Source of the DNA: Dyella sp. 2HG41-7
GTDB taxonomy: Bacteria > Pseudomonadota > Gammaproteobacteria > Xanthomonadales > Rhodanobacteraceae
Length of the DNA: 64,000 nt
Reading direction: 5' to 3'
Assembly: GCF_021390675.1 (NCBI RefSeq)
Contig: NZ_JAJEJV010000003.1
Coordinates: 46,292 to 110,291, forward strand
In this document: one piece after another, positions 55,505 to 64,000 of the stretch
Layout of the letters: every line of letters begins with the position of its first letter
How positions within the stretch are numbered: position 1 is the first letter of the stretch
Program-made: the position numbers and the translations under genes
The notes under the pieces: model-generated
Seen by the model: only the letters and a program-made list of their open reading frames with translations
What the model was told of the DNA's origin: nothing
Database searches by the model: none

Positions 55505-57681
55505 GGCGTACCTGTCGTAGGCGTGATGATCAATTCGCCGATGCGCGCGTCGTTGAGCGGTCCGTCGATGCCGCCTTTGCCGCCCGTAAAGTGCGCAAAA
55601 TGGCTGAGATCGCTCATATTGAAACCGTGCTCCAAATCGAAGCGGCACTCGGCGCCGGCTTTCACCGAAATCACGCCATACGTGGACGACTGCTCGCCCA
55701 CGCTGTGCGGCATCACTATAGGCGTGCGCTGCGGCTCATCGTTGCCGCAACGCATGACCAGCATTTTGACGGCTGCCGTCACGCCCGTCTCGATCGTGCC
55801 GTGATTGTTTTCGTATCGCAGCGACACGCGATAACGTCCCGCCGTCGGCGCGGTCCACGAGCGCGGCCAACCGTCACCGATCGCCGTCGGTTCACCACCG
55901 CAGACAGTCGGGCTATGCAAAGATTCGATGCCCTGCTCGCCCACGCGCGTCGCGCTGACGCACGGCGGTTTTGCGCCCTGGGAGATATAGGTGTCGCCCT
56001 CGACGTTGCCGACACGTTGACCGTCCGCGTAGAGATCAACCTTGCCATCGGTCCGGACGCGCCAGCCTTTGTCGTCGCGCGTGATCGTCGGCGCGGAGGG
56101 CGCAGCGGGGGCGTAAAGCGGCGCATCCGTGCGTAGCTTGGCGGAGGGCGCGTCGATGGCCTTCAGCGTCACCACGACGTCGTGGCCATGCTGCGCGACG
56201 CGATCCGCGACGAGCAGATCGCCACGCATGCTGCGCGGCCGACGCAGTGTGATCGTGCGATCGGTCAAATGCAGGCTGATGCTGTCGCTCTCGCCGAACA
56301 GCATCGGCGCCAGCGACGTTGGAATCTTGGGCTCGATGCGTCCATCTTCCGTAAGACCGAAAACACCTTCGTCGACCATATCCAGATAAGCCGCCACCGA
56401 CCACAGCTGACGCGGCGAATCCACCACCGGACCGCTGAGCTTGCCTTCGTCGACATGGATCGCTTGCGTCGCAAGCTCGTAGTTTTCCATATTAGACCCG
56501 GCCATCGCCGCGCCGCGCATGATCGAGCGGAGCTCGTGCGCGATGCGAGCCGGATCGTTGATCGCGCGCGCGGCGCGCAGCGCATACGCGCTTACGAACG
56601 GCCAGATCGCACGATTGTGATAAACCGGCTGATCGGCGCGCTCCGGCCAGATCACCGGACTGCCTGCGGGCCATGTGGGATAGTTTTCCAGCGCCTTGCG
56701 TGCGCGATCGCCTTCCGCGACGCCGCTCGTGACGGCCAGCGCCGTGCCGAGCAAATCGTAGGTATCGAATGGTGCGCCGTTGCCGCCGATGTAACTCATG
56801 TACATGCCGCGGTCCGCGCGCCAGAAATGCGCGTTGATCGCTTTCTTGAGCGCGGCGGCCTGTTCCTCGTAACGCTTAGCGTTAGCCGCATCACCGTGCG
56901 ATGCGGAAAGATGCGCGGCTAGTTGCAGCGCTTGGTAATGCAACACGTTGGTGGATAGCGCGAACGATTGCGCGATAAACACCACGTTGTCCGCCGTCCA
57001 CGCGGGATAGGTTTGTTCACGCCAGTCGAGGAAAGAGGTTTCGCCGCGATACAAGCCCTTGTCCGGATCGAATGTGTATTGACGATCCTGCGCGAGCGTA
57101 TCGTTCAAGGCGCGATAGACGTCGCCGGCAAAATGCTTATCGTCGAGCAGATGGTGCGCGCCGAGAAACCAGACCACACGATCGGTGCTGATCGGCCAGC
57201 TGCCGCCCGAACCGGTGTCCTGCATCACGTACAAACCTTGCTTCTGCGATGCGTCGCGTACGTCCGACAACTTGAAGTTCAAACCGTTGCGAGCGCGCAA
57301 CGGATCGATTTTCCACACACCCAGGTCGACCGCATAAGACAGATCGCGCGTCCACACGTACGGCCATTTCGCGCCAGTCTCAAAACATGTGCACGGAATC
57401 GGCTGCCCGTGATCGAACGCGCCGTCGCGGATGGCGGTGACCGAATCTTGCGTCAGTTCGTCTTGCGCCATAGCGAACAAACCGTCGAACATCGGGCTCG
57501 CCGTGTCGACGCGCATGCGTTGCGCGCCGATATCGCGCGTACCGAACGGACCGGTCAAGGTGAAGCGGCCGTCTTTCGTGCCGGTCATATGCGCTTGCTC
57601 GCCGCGCCACGCGATTTGATTGCGCCACGCGTCTCCTTGGGTCCCGGCAGCCAACGCGGCCATCATCACTACGCTCAGCAT
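55501..57681 (-). CDS. Six-hairpin glycosidase-like secreted protein
   Basis: A 726-residue protein with a short signal-like N-terminus (MLSVVMMAALAAGTQG). A central (alpha/alpha)6-type region contains YVWTRDLSYAVDLGVWKIDP, DWREQTYPAWTADNVVF, and ERADQPVYHNRAIWPFVSAYALRAA. A C-terminal beta-rich part follows from about residue 500 (RYRVSLRYENNHGTIETGVTAAVKM, SSTYGVISVKAGAECRFDLEHG). Acidic residues at WTRDL and PERADQ are candidate catalytic sites. I do not recognise a precise family (possibly GH63/MGH1-like); the substrate is unknown. It precedes and overlaps the MFS gene. Confidence 0.75.
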   Translation of the reverse strand: MLSVVMMAALAAGTQGDAWRNQIAWRGEQAHMTGTKDGRFTLTGPFGTRDIGAQRMRVDTASPMFDGLFAMAQDELTQDSVTAIRDGAFDHGQPIPCTCFETGAKWPYVWTRDLSYAVDLGVWKIDPLRARNGLNFKLSDVRDASQKQGLYVMQDTGSGGSWPISTDRVVWFLGAHHLLDDKHFAGDVYRALNDTLAQDRQYTFDPDKGLYRGETSFLDWREQTYPAWTADNVVFIAQSFALSTNVLHYQALQLAAHLSASHGDAANAKRYEEQAAALKKAINAHFWRADRGMYMSYIGGNGAPFDTYDLLGTALAVTSGVAEGDRARKALENYPTWPAGSPVIWPERADQPVYHNRAIWPFVSAYALRAARAINDPARIAHELRSIMRGAAMAGSNMENYELATQAIHVDEGKLSGPVVDSPRQLWSVAAYLDMVDEGVFGLTEDGRIEPKIPTSLAPMLFGESDSISLHLTDRTITLRRPRSMRGDLLVADRVAQHGHDVVVTLKAIDAPSAKLRTDAPLYAPAAPSAPTITRDDKGWRVRTDGKVDLYADGQRVGNVEGDTYISQGAKPPCVSATRVGEQGIESLHSPTVCGGEPTAIGDGWPRSWTAPTAGRYRVSLRYENNHGTIETGVTAAVKMLVMRCGNDEPQRTPIVMPHSVGEQSSTYGVISVKAGAECRFDLEHGFNMSDLSHFAHFTGGKGGIDGPLNDARIGELIITPTTGTP

Positions 57682-57760
57682 GCGCACTCCCGCTTTCGGT
57701 GTTACTGCAACCTGCCGATGATGGCAGCGTCCCCCTGCGATGTCATGGCATCCAACGATG

Positions 57761-57784
57761 CGCATGCTGCGACTGCAGCATGCG
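57761..57784. repeat. 10-bp hairpin in the leader of the six-hairpin gene
   Basis: CGCATGCTGC (57761-57770) pairs perfectly with GCAGCATGCG (57775-57784) around a GACT loop, about 80 bp upstream of the ATG at 57681. No T-tract follows. It might be an mRNA leader structure; the function is unknown. Confidence 0.5.
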
Positions 57785-57872
57785 AAACACGTTCGCGCAG
57801 GCAATCGTGCATGGTAGGCAAGCCAGCGTGTCCTGGTTGCCTTTTGCATACGTATTCATGCGCCACGCCCTA

Positions 57873-57900
57873 GCTCCCTCTCCTTCTGAGGAGAGGGAGC
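57873..57900 (-). repeat. 11-bp hairpin just after the GH39 gene
   Basis: GCTCCCTCTCC (57873-57883) and GGAGAGGGAGC (57890-57900) form a perfect stem five bases beyond the GH39 stop. It belongs to the CTCCC-type intergenic hairpins. There is no T-tract, so any termination would be partial. Confidence 0.6.
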
Positions 57901-57905
57901 GAAGA

Positions 57906-59465
57906 TCAATGCAGTTCGAGCACTACCAAGCCCTGCGGCGGAATGTCGATACGCAAATGACCGTCTTGCACATCCATCGATTCGGACGCGGCCATTTTGC
58001 CTGCAGCACGCAATTGCACGATCTGTTCACGACTAGGGAAATCCGGACGCCCCATGCTGTCGAACGTCGCCACAGCGTTGCCGTGCTGCTCGTCCTCGCG
58101 CCAAACCGTGGCTTTGGCTGCCGCACTCAGATGCGATACGTCGATATCGAAATGCTTGGTGGAACCCTTCGGTTCGCCCTTGGTATACGCAGCGGTGTCG
58201 CCGACGGGTGGCGCGTAATTCCACAGCGCAAGCACCACCGTACCGTCCGTGCGACGCGTCGCCAAGGCGCTATCGGAAGCGACGGGCAAGCGCGTATCGC
58301 CCAAACGGTGCAGCATCGCAAACGCATTAAAGGCGGGTTTCTCGATGCGATCGGCCGCAACCAAGCCGAAGCCGCCGTAGAACGGCGTGCGCACCACGCC
58401 TTGCTCGTCGAAGACATCGGAGAACGACCAATAGCTCATGATGTCGACCTTGCCGGCGCATTCGCGAATCGTGTTCGCCATCCACGGGCCCATGTACACC
58501 GAGTCGGTGACGTTGGGCAGGTTGGCGTAAGACGCGTTGTACTCGCTAAAGATCAACGGCATCTTCGGATACGGCGACGCCTTGATTTGACGATGCACGG
58601 TATCCACCGCGCGGCACACCATGTCGGCGCGCGGAATGTTCTCGTTCGTCTTGAATACGTTTTGCGCGGTGTCGTCGCCGTAGACATGCGTGCTCACGAA
58701 ATCCGCCGGCACCTTCGCATCGTGCACGTGCTTGAGGAAGTCCGGTACCCATGCCGCTTGCGCCGTCGCAGGTCCGCCCACGCGCAGGCGCGGGCTGATC
58801 GCTTTCAACGTACGCGCGGTGTGGTCATACAGCTCGAAATACGTAGGTTGCTCCGGCCGACCGCCCCAGAAAGTGAGGTTGGGTTCGTTCCACACCTCGA
58901 AATACCACGACGACACTTCGTCGATGCCGTAGCGCGCGATCAAATGCTCGGTGAACGCGCGCACCATCGCATCCCACTCATCGTAGCTCTTGGGCGGCAT
59001 CACATTCGGGTGATACCAGAAGTCGTGCTGCTTGGAAGGATCCGAACTCAATTCCGGCGGCATAAAGCCGAGTTCGACAAACGGTTTTACGCCGCGCTCC
59101 AGCAGGCCGTCGTAGATCTGATCGACGTACGAAAAGTTGTACGTGATATGACCGTCCGCATCACGCTGCGCCACGCCGACGTCGCGATCGAAGATGCCGT
59201 GAAAGCGCACAAAACTAAAACCTGTGGCCGCATGCACGTCTTGAATGTCTTTGCGGTAGTCGTCGCGCAATGCGAGCACTGCGCGTCCCGAACCGAACAT
59301 CTGCTCCCAGAAATGGGGAAACGATGTCCCGGCCGCTTTCGCGTCCACCTTGATCGCTACCGTGTCGGAGGCTGACGGTGTCGCGGCGTAAGCGGCGCCC
59401 AAGGCGAGCGACGTGGCGAGCGTCAGGCTGAATGCGATGCGGCGTAACGAGATCGAGCGGGACAT
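57906..59465 (-). CDS. GH39-family glycoside hydrolase (beta-xylosidase-like)
   Basis: A 519-residue secreted enzyme with a signal peptide (ISLRRIAFSLTLATSLALGAAYA). A TIM-barrel contains the acid/base WNEPN (Glu194) and a candidate nucleophile in FSEYNAS (Glu308); SSWYFEVWNEPNLTFWGG and FVSTHVYGDD are typical of clan GH-A/GH39. A C-terminal beta-sandwich follows. Known members cleave beta-xylosides or alpha-iduronides. A LacI-type palindrome is at 59492-59503, 27 bp upstream of the ATG. Confidence 0.88.
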   Translation of the reverse strand: MSRSISLRRIAFSLTLATSLALGAAYAATPSASDTVAIKVDAKAAGTSFPHFWEQMFGSGRAVLALRDDYRKDIQDVHAATGFSFVRFHGIFDRDVGVAQRDADGHITYNFSYVDQIYDGLLERGVKPFVELGFMPPELSSDPSKQHDFWYHPNVMPPKSYDEWDAMVRAFTEHLIARYGIDEVSSWYFEVWNEPNLTFWGGRPEQPTYFELYDHTARTLKAISPRLRVGGPATAQAAWVPDFLKHVHDAKVPADFVSTHVYGDDTAQNVFKTNENIPRADMVCRAVDTVHRQIKASPYPKMPLIFSEYNASYANLPNVTDSVYMGPWMANTIRECAGKVDIMSYWSFSDVFDEQGVVRTPFYGGFGLVAADRIEKPAFNAFAMLHRLGDTRLPVASDSALATRRTDGTVVLALWNYAPPVGDTAAYTKGEPKGSTKHFDIDVSHLSAAAKATVWREDEQHGNAVATFDSMGRPDFPSREQIVQLRAAGKMAASESMDVQDGHLRIDIPPQGLVVLELH

Positions 59466-59491
59466 GGCGACTCCTTGATGCACACGGCAAT

Positions 59492-59503
59492 GTAAACGTT
59501 TAC
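59492..59503. promoter_or_regulatory. LacI-type operator upstream of GH39
   Basis: GTAAACGTTTAC is a perfect 12-bp palindrome with the central CG typical of LacI/GalR operators. It lies 26 bp upstream of the GH39 ATG. The LacI regulator at 50660 is the nearest candidate protein. Confidence 0.65.
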
Positions 59504-59575
59504 TTCCAGGGTGCCGAGTGTCGTACAGATATGGCGGTGGGTTCAATGCCGAAGACGTGATCCACGCATGGCACT

Positions 59576-59702
59576 GCTCCCTCCTCTGTTCAACAGGGGA
59601 GGGTTGGGGTGGGGCTGTATGAGCTTGCGGCGCCGGCAAAATCCAAGGCAAGGTTGCTTTACCCCACCCCAACGCTCCCCTACTAAAAGTAGGGGAGGGA
59701 GC
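59576..59702. repeat. Paired GGGG-type hairpin repeat between GH31 and GH39
   Basis: GTTGGGGTGGGG (59603-59614) pairs with CCCCACCCCAAC (59662-59673). The outer edges GCTCCCTCC and GGGAGGGAGC are also complementary, and inner hairpins such as CCCCTACT/AGTAGGGG are present. The TGAGCTTGCGG stretch matches the corresponding spacer of the repeat at 43521. Confidence 0.75.
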
Positions 59703-59720
59703 CGATGCGCGAGATTTCGC

Positions 59721-62093
59721 TTAGTGGGAAGTGGCGGAGCTCAGCGCCACATGCCGCGCTTTACCAACCTCAAGGCGAACGATCGTCACGTCGCCATAAC
59801 GATCGTGATCGACCATCCAACCTTCACCCTTTGCCGCCTGCAACGCTTCCGCATTCGCATACGACTTGAGCGCCTTGGCGCCGACCTTCACGGCCGCCGC
59901 CGTCACACCATGCACTTTCACCAAGTAATACTTCAGCGCTGGTTTGTAACTGCCATGCGTCGCGTCGGTGCTGAATTGCGCACCGTCGGCATCGCGCTGC
60001 GCCGTCAATCGTTGCGAGAAGAAAGCGCCATGCTCATACGCATAGGTGCCGCCGTCATCATCGTAGTAATCGAAATGCGTGGCGCGCTCGGCGGGAAAGA
60101 CGTCCACGGTTATCTCCGTGACCGGATGCTCGCCGACGTAATCCATCACCGGCTGCGTGGGAATGATCGCGCCTTCGCGGATAAATAGCGGAATGTCGTG
60201 CCAGGTTTTGCTATCCACCGCGTAGTGGATGGTCTGTCCGCCTTGATACGCCTTGCCGCTGAAATAGTCGGTCCACTGACCGGCGGGGAGATAGATGTCC
60301 TTCTCTGTTTGACCTTTCACCACCACCGGCGACACCAACAGGCTGTCACCGAACATCCACGCATCGACGTCGTCGCGCACTTGCGCGTCGTCGGGATAAT
60401 CGAACGTCAGCGGACGCACCAGGCCCAAGCCTTTGACGGTGTCCAAGCGCTCGTAGCTGTAGATGTAAGGAATCAACGCATAACGCAGGCGAATCGCATC
60501 GGCGGCAGCCTGCTCGGCGGTCGCGCCGTACATCCACGGCTGACGCTTTTCGCCTAGCGTGCCGTGCACGCGGAAGATCGGCACGAACGCGCCAAATTCG
60601 ATCCAGCGCGCATAGTTTTCATCGTCCGGATGGCCTTTGAAGCCGCCGCCATCCATGCCCCACTTCATCTCGCCTGCATCGATCGCGTTCAGCATGCGCT
60701 GACGTTGCGCGGCCATGCTGTCGAAGCCGGTGTCGATATCGCCAGACCACAAACCGTAGGCGTAACGTTGCGCGCCGAGATAGAAATCGCGATTGATCGA
60801 CCACACGCGGGTCTGGCTATACGCGCGTTGACCGTCGTACAGCGCACGCTGCATGTTGAGAAACTGCGTATTGCTGTCGGTATCATCGGCTTCGTCGTTC
60901 CACCAGCCGACGATGCCGGTGTCGAACGAATGCTTCAGTGCAGGATTGAAGAACCATGCACGCACGGCGGACTGATCGAAATCCAATTCGCGCACCGGTT
61001 TCAACGAAAAATAATCGGTGTTCTGCGGACGGTTGTTTACCCAGTAGCCGTGCGCTTCGGCGTAACGCCCTTCGGCCGTGTCGACATGAATGCGCGGTTT
61101 CATGATGCCGGTCATATGCATGCCGAGCTGATCCATCGTCGCCTTCAAAGAGCCGTCCGGGCCGCCCGGAAATTTCTTCTCATTCCAGCGGAATTCGCCA
61201 TCGTTGTCGTCGCCCCATGCCTTCCAATCGAAATCGAAGGTGAAGTTGTCGATGGGGATGTGCCGCGTGCGATAGCCGTGCACGATGGCGATGAATTCCT
61301 GTTGGTCGATGCCCCACTGGCTATTGGTAAAGCCCATCGCCCATTTCGGAAACATCGGCGGCGTGCCGCTAAGCGTGGCGAGTGCGGCGAAGATCTGCGG
61401 CGGCGTGCCGGCCATCACGTCATAGCTGATGTCTTCGCGCGTGACGCCGCTGACATCGATGCGTCCTTCCGCCAGATCGAATTTCGCGCCGACCGTATCG
61501 ACCAGCACGCCATAGCCGCGTGTACTCCACACGAACGGCGCGCCCGGATAACCCTGTTCGCCGGCTTTGGCGATCTGCACGCCGTGACGCAGTAAGCCGC
61601 CCTTTGCGGGCTCGAACGCGTCGTAACCGCCGATGCCGTAGAGCGGATCTGCAGCGTCGTGCTGCAGGTCGATATGGCCGTCCATCAAGGTGGCCGGATC
61701 GGTCTCGACCAAGGTATGCCCTTGCGCATCCGCTACGACGAGATGAGCCGTCTGCTTGTTCCAGGTGACGACCAACTCAGGACTCGATACGGAAGCGGCC
61801 GACGAGGTATCGCTCGCGTGCAGATTCGACAACATATCGCGGGAACCATGCGGGTCCATCACGATGCCCGGCCGCCTGCTGAAACCGCTGGGCATGCCGT
61901 GAATCTGCACCACGTTAGGCGCCACGAAACGCACGACGATGCGGTTTTTCCCCTGCACCAAATCGATGCCGTGCGCGTCCGCGTGCTGAAGCTGGAAGGC
62001 CGCGGTGTTGGGTTGATCGGCAGCCGCCGCATGATGGGTGGAAGCGATCGCCAACAGTAAACCGCCGATTGCAAGATATCGCAGCGTTGTCAT
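59721..62093 (-). CDS. GH31-family alpha-glucosidase/alpha-xylosidase
   Basis: A 790-residue secreted protein with a signal peptide (MTTLRYLAIGGLLLAIASTHHAAAA). It has the GH31 N-terminal beta domain and catalytic barrel: KWAMGFTNSQWG, FTFDFDWKAWGD, the nucleophile in GWWNDEADD (Asp400), the acid/base in GLWSGDIDTGF (Asp452), and PIFRVHG. A C-terminal beta domain includes WMFGDSLLVSPVVVKGQTEKDIYLPAGQWTDYFSG. Substrate within the family is uncertain. It is probably co-transcribed with the GH13 gene 95 bp upstream. Confidence 0.92.
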   Translation of the reverse strand: MTTLRYLAIGGLLLAIASTHHAAAADQPNTAAFQLQHADAHGIDLVQGKNRIVVRFVAPNVVQIHGMPSGFSRRPGIVMDPHGSRDMLSNLHASDTSSAASVSSPELVVTWNKQTAHLVVADAQGHTLVETDPATLMDGHIDLQHDAADPLYGIGGYDAFEPAKGGLLRHGVQIAKAGEQGYPGAPFVWSTRGYGVLVDTVGAKFDLAEGRIDVSGVTREDISYDVMAGTPPQIFAALATLSGTPPMFPKWAMGFTNSQWGIDQQEFIAIVHGYRTRHIPIDNFTFDFDWKAWGDDNDGEFRWNEKKFPGGPDGSLKATMDQLGMHMTGIMKPRIHVDTAEGRYAEAHGYWVNNRPQNTDYFSLKPVRELDFDQSAVRAWFFNPALKHSFDTGIVGWWNDEADDTDSNTQFLNMQRALYDGQRAYSQTRVWSINRDFYLGAQRYAYGLWSGDIDTGFDSMAAQRQRMLNAIDAGEMKWGMDGGGFKGHPDDENYARWIEFGAFVPIFRVHGTLGEKRQPWMYGATAEQAAADAIRLRYALIPYIYSYERLDTVKGLGLVRPLTFDYPDDAQVRDDVDAWMFGDSLLVSPVVVKGQTEKDIYLPAGQWTDYFSGKAYQGGQTIHYAVDSKTWHDIPLFIREGAIIPTQPVMDYVGEHPVTEITVDVFPAERATHFDYYDDDGGTYAYEHGAFFSQRLTAQRDADGAQFSTDATHGSYKPALKYYLVKVHGVTAAAVKVGAKALKSYANAEALQAAKGEGWMVDHDRYGDVTIVRLEVGKARHVALSSATSH

Positions 62094-62188
62094 CCCAACA
62101 TCCCTAGACGCGAAAACCGCCCGACTATAACCGCACCGCCAGGGTGCGGGGGCAAAATCGTTCAAAGCGGCAACGATGCGGTGCGCCG

Positions 62189-63751
62189 TTACTGCAGCAC
62201 CGCACTCGCGTAGGGCGGCAAGGTGACATGACCTTGCGTCATAACGACACCGGTTCCGCTTTGCTCGAGCACCGTCGTCGCATGGACCTTCGCATTGAGC
62301 GGAAAAGTGCGGGTTTCGCGCGACAAGTTGTGCACGACCAACACCTGCGACTGTGCGTCTTGCAGCGTGTAAGCCAGCACATGTGGATCGGTCACGGGCA
62401 CATCATGCAGTACGCCGTCGCGCAGCGCGCCGATGTGTTCACGCCAGCCGATCAGCTTGCGATACAGGTTGAGTAGCGAATTGGGATCGGCATCTTCCGC
62501 CTGCACGGAAATCTCTGGACCGTCGTGCGCGCTCCAATCTTTCCAGCTCGCCGTGCCCTGCCCTTTGCCGTCGCGATACCAGCGCATCGGCTCACGGATA
62601 TTTTCATCGGGTTTCGCGCCTTGCATACCCAGCTCTTCGCCGTAGTAGATAAAGGGCTCGCCAGGCAGCGTGAGCAACAGCGCTGCAGCAAGACGCATAT
62701 GCGCCATATTGCCGTCGAGCTGATTCATAACGCGTTCTTGATCGTGATTGGAGAGGAACGGCGCATCGTCGAAATGACCGTCCGCGTGCGCGCGATACGC
62801 CGCATAGGTGTACTCGAGACCGCGACCGATGCCGAGATTGCGTTCCTGGTTCACACTGTTGATCAGCTGCGTCGCCACCGGGAAATTGAACACCGTGTTG
62901 AGCGGGCCCATGTACGGCGTCAGATCGTCCGGATTCTGACGCGACACTTCGCCGACCAGCCACACGTGCGGATTCGTCTCTTCCAGCGCGTGGCGATACT
63001 CGGCCCACCACTGCACGTTTTTCTTCAGCGCGACGGGGCTGTCCATATCGCTGCGCATGTCGTCGTAGATATGTTGCGCGGCATCCAGACGGAATCCGTC
63101 GACACCCAGACGCAACCAGAAGCGACCGGTGTCGATCATTTCCTTGCGCACGGCCGGGTTGTCGTAATTCAGATCGGGCATCGCACCCGTGAAGGTGCCT
63201 TCGTAGTACTTGCCGTTCGGCGCGCGATGCCACGCCGGGCCGCCGACGGCGCTGATCTCATGCAGATCCGTTTTCGGCGTGGCCCACAGATACCAATCGT
63301 GATGCGGGTCTTTCGGATCGAGCGCCGCTTTGAACCACGGATGCTGATCGCTGGTGTGATTGATCACCATGTCCATCACGACTTTGATGCCGCGCTTGTG
63401 CGCTTCGTCGACCAGCTTTTTGAAATCCTGCAGCGTGCCGTACTGCGGATTGATGCCTTCGTAATCGGTGATGTCGTAACCGTGATACGTGGGCGAAGGA
63501 TTGACGGGCATCAACCAGATGCCGCTGACGCCAAGCGACTTGATGTAATCGAGCTTGGCGGTGACGCCGTTGAGATCGCCGATGCCGTCGCCGTTCGTGT
63601 CGTAGAACGCGCGCACGAAGACTTCGTAGTAGACGTCGGACGGTTGCGCGTTCGATTTTGCCGGCGCCGTATTCGCGCTCGCCAACGCAGGCACGGAAAA
63701 CACCAACGCGGCGGTCAACGCAGCGCGACACAGAACACGAAGCTTGGACAT
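62189..63751 (-). CDS. Secreted alpha-amylase-family (GH13) enzyme
   Basis: A 520-residue protein with a signal peptide (MSKLRVLCRAALTAALVFSVPALASA). All conserved GH13 regions are present: DMVINH (region I), GFRLDAAQHI with nucleophile Asp223, GEVSR with acid/base Glu268, and FLSNHDQER with Asp337. SDVYYEVFVRAFYDTNGDGIGDLNGV opens the barrel, as in oligo-1,6-glucosidase and cyclomaltodextrinase-type enzymes. It would degrade alpha-glucans in the periplasm or outside. It is the first gene of the minus-strand cluster inside the window. Confidence 0.93.
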   Translation of the reverse strand: MSKLRVLCRAALTAALVFSVPALASANTAPAKSNAQPSDVYYEVFVRAFYDTNGDGIGDLNGVTAKLDYIKSLGVSGIWLMPVNPSPTYHGYDITDYEGINPQYGTLQDFKKLVDEAHKRGIKVVMDMVINHTSDQHPWFKAALDPKDPHHDWYLWATPKTDLHEISAVGGPAWHRAPNGKYYEGTFTGAMPDLNYDNPAVRKEMIDTGRFWLRLGVDGFRLDAAQHIYDDMRSDMDSPVALKKNVQWWAEYRHALEETNPHVWLVGEVSRQNPDDLTPYMGPLNTVFNFPVATQLINSVNQERNLGIGRGLEYTYAAYRAHADGHFDDAPFLSNHDQERVMNQLDGNMAHMRLAAALLLTLPGEPFIYYGEELGMQGAKPDENIREPMRWYRDGKGQGTASWKDWSAHDGPEISVQAEDADPNSLLNLYRKLIGWREHIGALRDGVLHDVPVTDPHVLAYTLQDAQSQVLVVHNLSRETRTFPLNAKVHATTVLEQSGTGVVMTQGHVTLPPYASAVLQ

Positions 63752-63849
63752 GGAGATCTCCCGGGGATGGAGTGTCGTCGTCACGGCGCAGGCCGCGCAA
63801 CGATGTCGAAGCGTCGACGATGGCGAACCGGGACTCGCCTATTTTTTAA

Positions 63850-63888
63850 ATAAAAAGACCCGACTCCACAATCGTCAACAGAGCCGGG
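63850..63888 (-). terminator. Terminator of a gene beyond the right edge
   Basis: On the minus strand, CCCGGCTC and GAGTCGGG (63888-63881 and 63866-63859) form an 8-bp stem with one G-U pair, then TCTTTTTATTT. It ends a transcript coming from beyond 64000 before the GH13 gene begins. The remaining 63889-64000 is G/C-rich and I see no gene in it. Confidence 0.75.
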
Positions 63889-64000
63889 CCGGGGGAGACG
63901 CGCGGGGTGCCGCCCCCACCGCAAACACCCCCGCAGGTTGGTAAAACAGTAATATGAAGCCCAGGGGGCGGGTGGGGGCGAAGTAAATGGAGATGCCGGG

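Overview
This 64 kb, GC-rich window is chromosomal DNA of a gammaproteobacterium of the Xanthomonadales (Lysobacterales). It is most likely a member of the Rhodanobacteraceae (Dyella/Rhodanobacter/Luteibacter-like). The reasons are the housekeeping order dsbD-tlpA-aroQ-accB-accC-prmA-(zinc-ribbon protein)-fis-purH, a DUF2782 gene next to polA, a polA-linked small RNA with C-rich loops like Xanthomonas sX13, and GC-rich hairpin repeats between genes. The taxon is inferred from gene order and protein character, not from a search.

Layout. 1-5.2 kb: a partial YceI lipocalin-like protein, a RutE-like nitroreductase, an ELM1-like protein and glnE. 5.2-20.8 kb: a nearly complete assimilatory sulfate programme. 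It has an OprO/P-type porin followed by sulfate-binding protein and CysT-CysW-CysA on the minus strand. Divergent from these are cysJ-cysI-cysH and a fused ATP sulfurylase/APS kinase, then the regulator cysB, siroheme synthase cysG and a 1-Cys peroxiredoxin. The upstream regions of the binding protein, cysJ and cysG share a tandem 8-bp motif. 21-27.5 kb: an LTA-synthase-like membrane enzyme, an M48 peptidase coupled to a YjgN membrane protein, and groES-groEL under a CIRCE operator. 27.7-33.6 kb: a class II aldolase, cutA, a cupin, a double-thioredoxin protein, and a MocR regulator divergent from a GST and an EamA transporter.

33.6-43.5 kb: the housekeeping block dsbD-tlpA-aroQ-accB-accC-prmA-zinc-ribbon-fis-purH. 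A 267-bp, almost fully self-complementary element lies between accB and accC. 43.6-50.3 kb: a bile-acid:Na+ symporter divergent from a LysR regulator, a GST-like gene, a half-size EamA protein, a DUF2782 protein and polA. The intergenic region after polA holds a likely sX13-type sRNA. 50.6-54 kb: a LacI regulator and an ECF42-type module (VOC, YciI/DGPF, sigma factor). 54-63.8 kb: a minus-strand glycan-utilisation cluster of an MFS sugar transporter, a six-hairpin glycosidase-like protein, GH39, GH31 and GH13 enzymes. A LacI-type palindrome precedes GH39.

How the genes fit together. The 5-20 kb block would import sulfate and reduce it through APS, PAPS and sulfite to sulfide, with CysG supplying siroheme for CysI. 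The 54-64 kb block would hydrolyse alpha-glucans and other oligosaccharides outside the cytoplasm and import the products. I saw no rRNA, tRNA, CRISPR array, prophage or transposase gene. No gene in the window looks frameshifted; only the YceI gene is cut, by the left edge.
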